DNA of 9,568 nucleotides from assembly GCA_023380675.1 (NCBI GenBank), contig JAMCRS010000379.1, positions 1-9,568 of the forward strand, given 5' to 3'. Below are positions 6,593 to 9,568 of this stretch, in pieces. The translations under genes and the position numbers were made by a program. The notes beneath the pieces were generated by a model, which made no database searches, was not told the origin of the DNA, and was given only the letters and a program-made list of their open reading frames with translations. Positions within the stretch are counted from its first letter, which is position 1. Each line of letters opens with the position of its first letter. Source of the stretch: Chloroflexota bacterium. Its GTDB lineage: Bacteria; Chloroflexota; Anaerolineae; UBA4142.

Positions 6593-7222
6593 ATGCCTTT
6601 GATCAAATTCACCAAAAACTACAATGACAAGAGCAGCGACAGCGGTTTTCAGTTCGAATTCTATTGCGACCGCTGCGGCAACGGTTACGAGAGCACATTT
6701 GAGACTTCGGCCACCGGAATGTTAAGCGCGGGACTGGACACGGCCGCCGGCCTCCTGGGCGGGATCTTTGGAGGCGCCGCTCGCATCGGCGATGACGTCC
6801 ATTCGGCGGCGTGGCGCCAGCAAAAGGACGCCGCGTTTGCCAAGGCGATCGACGAGGTCAAGCCGAATTTCGTCCAGTGCCGCCGGTGCGGCAAATGGGT
6901 ATGCAAAGAAGTCTGCTGGAACAAAGACCGCGGCATGTGCAAGGACTGCGCGCCGGACCTGGAACAAGAGTACTCCGCCATACAGACCCAAGCTGCGATC
7001 GACGACGCGCGGAACAAGGCCACCACGGTCGACTACGTTTCGGCGGACAAGTTCAAGCAGACCATCGTGGGCACGTGCGCGTTCTGCGGCGCCGACCTCA
7101 AGGGGGGCAAGTTCTGCCCTGAGTGCGGCAAGCCGGTCAAGCAGGGCAAGTTCTGCAAAGAGTGCGGAAAACCGATCGAAGGCGCCGTCAAGTTCTGCCC
7201 CGAATGCGGCGCCGCACAGTAG
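6593..7222 (+). CDS. Multi-zinc-ribbon protein of unknown function (16 cysteines)
   Basis: This is a 209-residue protein I cannot assign to a characterised function. It has eight cysteine pairs: C25/C28, C96/C99, C104/C108, C116/C119, C162/C165, C175/C178, C188/C191 and C202/C205. All but C104/C108 are CxxC. They could form four zinc sites. The last four pairs make a double zinc ribbon with repeated KFCPECGKP-like modules (about 161-206), a fold common in adaptor or nucleic-acid-associated proteins. Between the first two pairs is a Gly/Ala-rich hydrophobic stretch (about 43-66, GLLGGIFGGAA) that could be a loop, an amphipathic helix or a membrane-touching segment. A charged, likely helical linker spans about 120-160. 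The start is strongly supported by GGAGGT six bases upstream and a promoter. It lies 61 bases before the uracil-DNA glycosylase gene on the same strand, so co-transcription is likely. Confidence 0.88.
   Translation: MPLIKFTKNYNDKSSDSGFQFEFYCDRCGNGYESTFETSATGMLSAGLDTAAGLLGGIFGGAARIGDDVHSAAWRQQKDAAFAKAIDEVKPNFVQCRRCGKWVCKEVCWNKDRGMCKDCAPDLEQEYSAIQTQAAIDDARNKATTVDYVSADKFKQTIVGTCAFCGADLKGGKFCPECGKPVKQGKFCKECGKPIEGAVKFCPECGAAQ
7105..7206 (+). repeat. Internal tandem module within the zinc-ribbon gene
   Basis: The element GGGCAAGTTCTGC...GAGTGCGGC starts at 7105 and recurs at 7144, 39 bases (13 codons) later. A more diverged third copy (CAAGTTCTGCCCCGAATGCGG) begins near 7189, 42 bases further on. 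Each copy encodes a KFCxECG knuckle, so the C-terminal zinc knuckles probably arose by local duplication. Confidence 0.6.
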
Positions 7223-7283
7223 GCGGAGCCGATCCATCGAGCGCGAATCGCCGTCGCTGGCCATTGAAATTCCGGAGCGAATC

Positions 7284-7895
7284 ATGTCCGAACTGACCGA
7301 GCTGTACGACCAGGTGCGGGTCTGCACCCGATGCGAGCTTTCCAAGGGCCGGACGAACGCCGTTCCAGGGGAGGGCCCCGAGGACGCGGATATCATGTTC
7401 ATCGGAGAGGGCCCCGGCTTTTTCGAAGACCGAGAGGGACGGCCGTTCGTCGGCCCCGCCGGCAAGTACCTGGACGAGCTGCTCGGCTCGATCGAGATGA
7501 AGCGGGAGCAGGTCTATATCTGCAACGTGGTCAAATGCCGTCCGCCCCAGAATCGCGATCCCCTGCCGGAAGAAATGGAAGCCTGCCAGCCGTACCTCGA
7601 CCGGCAGATCGACCTCATCAAGCCCAAGGTCATTATCACGATCAGCCGATTCGCCATGGCGCGGTGGTTCCCCAACAAAAAGATCGGCGAGATCCACGGC
7701 AAGGCTCGTAAATTCGGAACACAGGTCGTCGTCCCGATGTACCACCCCGCCGCGGCGCTGCATCAGCCCAGCCTCAAGCGCGTCCTCGAAGAGGATTTCA
7801 AACACGTGCCGCAGATCCTCAAGGAGATGGCGAGTCTCCAAGAGGAGCCAGCGGAAAAGGCGGCGCCGCCTCCCGAACAGTTGAGCTTGTTTTGA
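7284..7895 (+). CDS. Uracil-DNA glycosylase, family 4 (4Fe-4S), with C-terminal clamp-binding motif
   Basis: This 203-residue base-excision repair enzyme removes uracil from DNA. Family 4 hallmarks are present. The four iron-sulfur ligands are placed as expected at C14 and C17 (CTRC), C85 (KCRPPQNRDP) and C101. The active-site motif 1 is GEGPGFFED (41-49), followed by GRPFVGPAG (52-60), and motif 2 HPAA spans 154-157. After the catalytic domain (about 1-182) comes a Glu/Pro/Ala-rich linker ending in QLSLF at the extreme C-terminus (199-203). QLSLF matches the bacterial beta-clamp-binding consensus QL(S/D)LF, so the enzyme is probably tethered to replication forks. GGAG precedes the ATG by six bases. 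It sits between the zinc-ribbon gene and RNase J on the same strand. Length is normal for the family and no key residue is missing. Confidence 0.96.
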   Translation: MSELTELYDQVRVCTRCELSKGRTNAVPGEGPEDADIMFIGEGPGFFEDREGRPFVGPAGKYLDELLGSIEMKREQVYICNVVKCRPPQNRDPLPEEMEACQPYLDRQIDLIKPKVIITISRFAMARWFPNKKIGEIHGKARKFGTQVVVPMYHPAAALHQPSLKRVLEEDFKHVPQILKEMASLQEEPAEKAAPPPEQLSLF

Positions 7896-7904
7896 CGGAC
7901 AGCC

Positions 7905-7938
7905 ATCCGCGAATCATCCGCGTGATTCGCGGATGATT
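7905..7938 (+). promoter_or_regulatory. Overlapping alternative stem-loops before RNase J
   Basis: Two perfect inverted repeats share the same right arm. Stem A pairs 7905-7916 with 7923-7934 (12 bases, 6-base loop). Stem B pairs 7912-7922 with 7928-7938 (11 bases, 5-base loop). They cannot form together because ATCCGCG is present twice on the left (7905, 7916) and its complement CGCGGAT once on the right (7928). There is no clean T-run afterwards (GATTATTTG), so a canonical terminator is unlikely. The only ribosome-site-like sequence, GGATGA (7931-7936), lies in the right arm. Confidence 0.65.
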
Positions 7939-7943
7939 ATTTG

Positions 7944-7955
7944 ATGTTCACATGA
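7944..7955 (+). other. Possible three-codon leader ORF overlapping the RNase J start
   Basis: ATGTTCACATGA encodes Met-Phe-Thr-stop. GGATGA lies seven bases upstream, a good position for this ATG but too far (15 bases) for the RNase J ATG. Its stop overlaps the RNase J start as ATGA, the arrangement used for termination-reinitiation coupling. It may be fortuitous given its length. Confidence 0.3.
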
Positions 7956-9568
7956 AACCCAAACTACGAATCATTCCCCTCGGCGGCGCCGGTGAGATCG
8001 GCAAAAACATGACGGTCATCGAATACGGCGACGCCATCGTCGTCGTCGACGCCGGTCTCATGTTCCCTGAAAGCGATATGCTCGGGGTGGACATCGTCAT
8101 CCCCGACATTTCGTACCTCCTCGAGCGCCGCGACCGGGTGCGCGCCATCGTCGTCACGCACGGGCACGAGGACCACATCGGCGCGCTGCCGTACGTGCTG
8201 CCGCGCCTCAACGTCCCCATCTATGCCACCGCCCTGACGCGCGGCCTGATCGAGGTCAAGCTCAAGTCACACCGGCTGCTCAAGGACGCCACACTCCACA
8301 CCATCGCCATGCGCGACACGATCGCGCTCGACCCGTTCACGATCGATACCTTTCACGTCAGCCACAGCGTGCCGGATGGGATCGGCGTGGCCGTCACGAC
8401 GCCGCTCGGCACCGTCGTCCACTCTGGAGACTTTAAATTCGATCCCAGCCCGGTCGACGGCGTGCTGACCGATTTCGCCGCGCTCGCCCAGATCGGGAGC
8501 CGCGGCGTGCTCGCGCTCCTCAGCGACAGCACCAACGCCGACACACCCGGCCATACCCCCTCCGAGACGACCATCACCGAGAGCTTTGCGCGCGTCTTTG
8601 CGCTGGCGGAAGGACGTGTCATCGTCGCCACGTTCGCGTCGAACATCTCCCGCGTCCAGCAGGTCATCGACAACGCCGCCCGATTCAACCGCAAGGTGGC
8701 CATCGTCGGGCGCTCGATGCAGGACAACGTCAAGATGGCGCTCGAGCTCGGATATTTGCACGCGCCGCCCGACACCCTGCTGCGAATCGACCAGATCCAC
8801 AAGTACGCCTCGAACGAGGTCGTCATCGTGTGCACCGGCGGCCAGGGGGAGCCGACGAGCGCATTGGTCCGAATGGCGAACCACGATCACAAGCAGGTGA
8901 CGCTGACGCCGGGCGATACCATCATCCTATCGGCCACCGCGATCCCGGGCAACGAGGAGATGATCAACCGTACGCTCAACAACCTCTTTCGCGCCGGCGC
9001 GGTGGTCTACTACGACCAACTGATGCACGTACACGTTTCGGGACACGCGAGCCAGGAGGAGCAGAAGCTCATGATCAACCTGCTCCATCCGACGTACTTT
9101 ATACCGATCCACGGTGAGTACCGGCACCTGGTACTGCACGCGCGGCTCGCGAAATCGATCGGAGTGCCGGCGGACAACGTCTTTGTGATCGAGAACGGAG
9201 CGATCCTCGAGTTCGACGAGAACTGCCGCGCGCACCTCGCACACGAGACCGCGCCGGCGAGCGACGTGCTCGTGGACGGGATCGGGGTCGGCGACGTGGG
9301 GACGACGGTGCTGCGCGAGCGGCACCACCTTTCGGAAGACGGCTTTCTCGTCGCGCTCGTAACTCTGGACGCACACACCGGCGAGATCGTGTTCGGTCCG
9401 GAAATCATCACCCACGGCTTTGTGTACGCGGAGGCAGCCGAAGACCTGATCGCGGGCACGAAAGAGGAGATCGCCAAAGCGCTCAAGAATGGCGGCCGCG
9501 GCGCCGCCCTGAGCGTCAAGCTAAAGGAAGTGCTCAGTTCTTATCTCTACAAGCAGACCCACCGGCGT
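7952..9568 (+). CDS. rnj: Ribonuclease J (3' end cut by the window)
   Basis: This metallo-beta-lactamase/beta-CASP ribonuclease has 5'-3' exonuclease and endonuclease activity in mRNA decay and rRNA maturation. There are 539 codons in frame with no stop before the window edge. Against a usual length near 555, only about 10-20 residues are missing. Visible motifs are LGGAGEIGKN (10-19), the catalytic HGHEDH (70-75), metal-ligand H138 in VSHSVPD, HSGDFKFD with D160, SDSTN (191-195), the beta-CASP region (about 210-355), IPGNE, HVSGHASQEE with H361/H365, and IPIHGEY with H387. The C-terminal domain follows to the edge, ending near the conserved SYLYKQTHRR. The catalytic set is complete. One local variation is SATAIPGNE, where SSPIPGNE is commoner. 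The ATG at 7952 lacks a good ribosome site and is preceded by alternative hairpins and a possible mini-ORF. It starts 56 bases after the uracil-DNA glycosylase gene and is probably co-transcribed. Confidence 0.95.
   Translation, partial: MKPKLRIIPLGGAGEIGKNMTVIEYGDAIVVVDAGLMFPESDMLGVDIVIPDISYLLERRDRVRAIVVTHGHEDHIGALPYVLPRLNVPIYATALTRGLIEVKLKSHRLLKDATLHTIAMRDTIALDPFTIDTFHVSHSVPDGIGVAVTTPLGTVVHSGDFKFDPSPVDGVLTDFAALAQIGSRGVLALLSDSTNADTPGHTPSETTITESFARVFALAEGRVIVATFASNISRVQQVIDNAARFNRKVAIVGRSMQDNVKMALELGYLHAPPDTLLRIDQIHKYASNEVVIVCTGGQGEPTSALVRMANHDHKQVTLTPGDTIILSATAIPGNEEMINRTLNNLFRAGAVVYYDQLMHVHVSGHASQEEQKLMINLLHPTYFIPIHGEYRHLVLHARLAKSIGVPADNVFVIENGAILEFDENCRAHLAHETAPASDVLVDGIGVGDVGTTVLRERHHLSEDGFLVALVTLDAHTGEIVFGPEIITHGFVYAEAAEDLIAGTKEEIAKALKNGGRGAALSVKLKEVLSSYLYKQTHRR

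Noticed and set aside
7905..7938. Canonical intrinsic terminator after the uracil-DNA glycosylase gene
   Set aside because: The stems are strong but the following bases (GATTATTTG) are not a T-run, and the structure has two competing forms, so a leader or processing element fits better.
8267..8890. Minus-strand open frame inside the RNase J gene
   Set aside because: RNase J on the plus strand has every catalytic motif in order across this region. The antisense frame is Arg/Val/Asp-rich shadow sequence without a ribosome site.

Overview
The window is a GC-rich bacterial chromosome segment with seven protein-coding genes in two blocks. The source is most likely a Gram-positive-type or Chloroflexota-like bacterium; this is an inference. 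It rests on an RNase J gene, a PadR repressor, an export adaptor that is a lipoprotein with no outer-membrane partner nearby, and a family 4 (4Fe-4S) uracil-DNA glycosylase. No rRNA, tRNA, CRISPR array, transposase or integrase gene is visible.

Block 1 (141-5311, minus strand) reads as one transcription unit in the order padR, ABC ATPase, lipoprotein adaptor, duplicated FtsX/MacB-type permease. It begins at a near-consensus sigma70-type promoter (TTGACA-17-TATATT) upstream of padR. The PadR protein ends in an AT-hook-like RGRPRK tail. The three transport genes form a MacAB/LolCDE-like exporter. A terminator-shaped hairpin followed by five Ts lies between the padR promoter and its start codon, suggesting attenuation. 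A block of TCCTAAA heptamers sits exactly at the padR/ATPase junction.

Upstream of padR on the same strand is a separate gene for an NADPH:quinone oxidoreductase-type medium-chain dehydrogenase (5404-6372), with its own promoter. The 220-base gap after it is a divergent promoter region.

Block 2 (6593-9568, plus strand) contains a 16-cysteine zinc-ribbon protein, a family 4 uracil-DNA glycosylase ending in a perfect bacterial clamp-binding pentapeptide (QLSLF), and RNase J, which runs off the end of the window lacking only its extreme C-terminus. The first gene has a promoter overlapped by two TTGGTA(G/T)ACAA direct repeats 21 bases apart, a likely operator. Between the glycosylase and RNase J are two overlapping, mutually exclusive perfect stem-loops. 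They cover the only Shine-Dalgarno-like sequence, which is itself placed to drive a three-codon mini-ORF whose stop overlaps the RNase J start (ATGA). The most interesting material here is regulatory (the padR and RNase J leaders and the zinc-ribbon operator), together with the clamp motif and the AT-hook tail. I did not find a clearly new multi-gene system.
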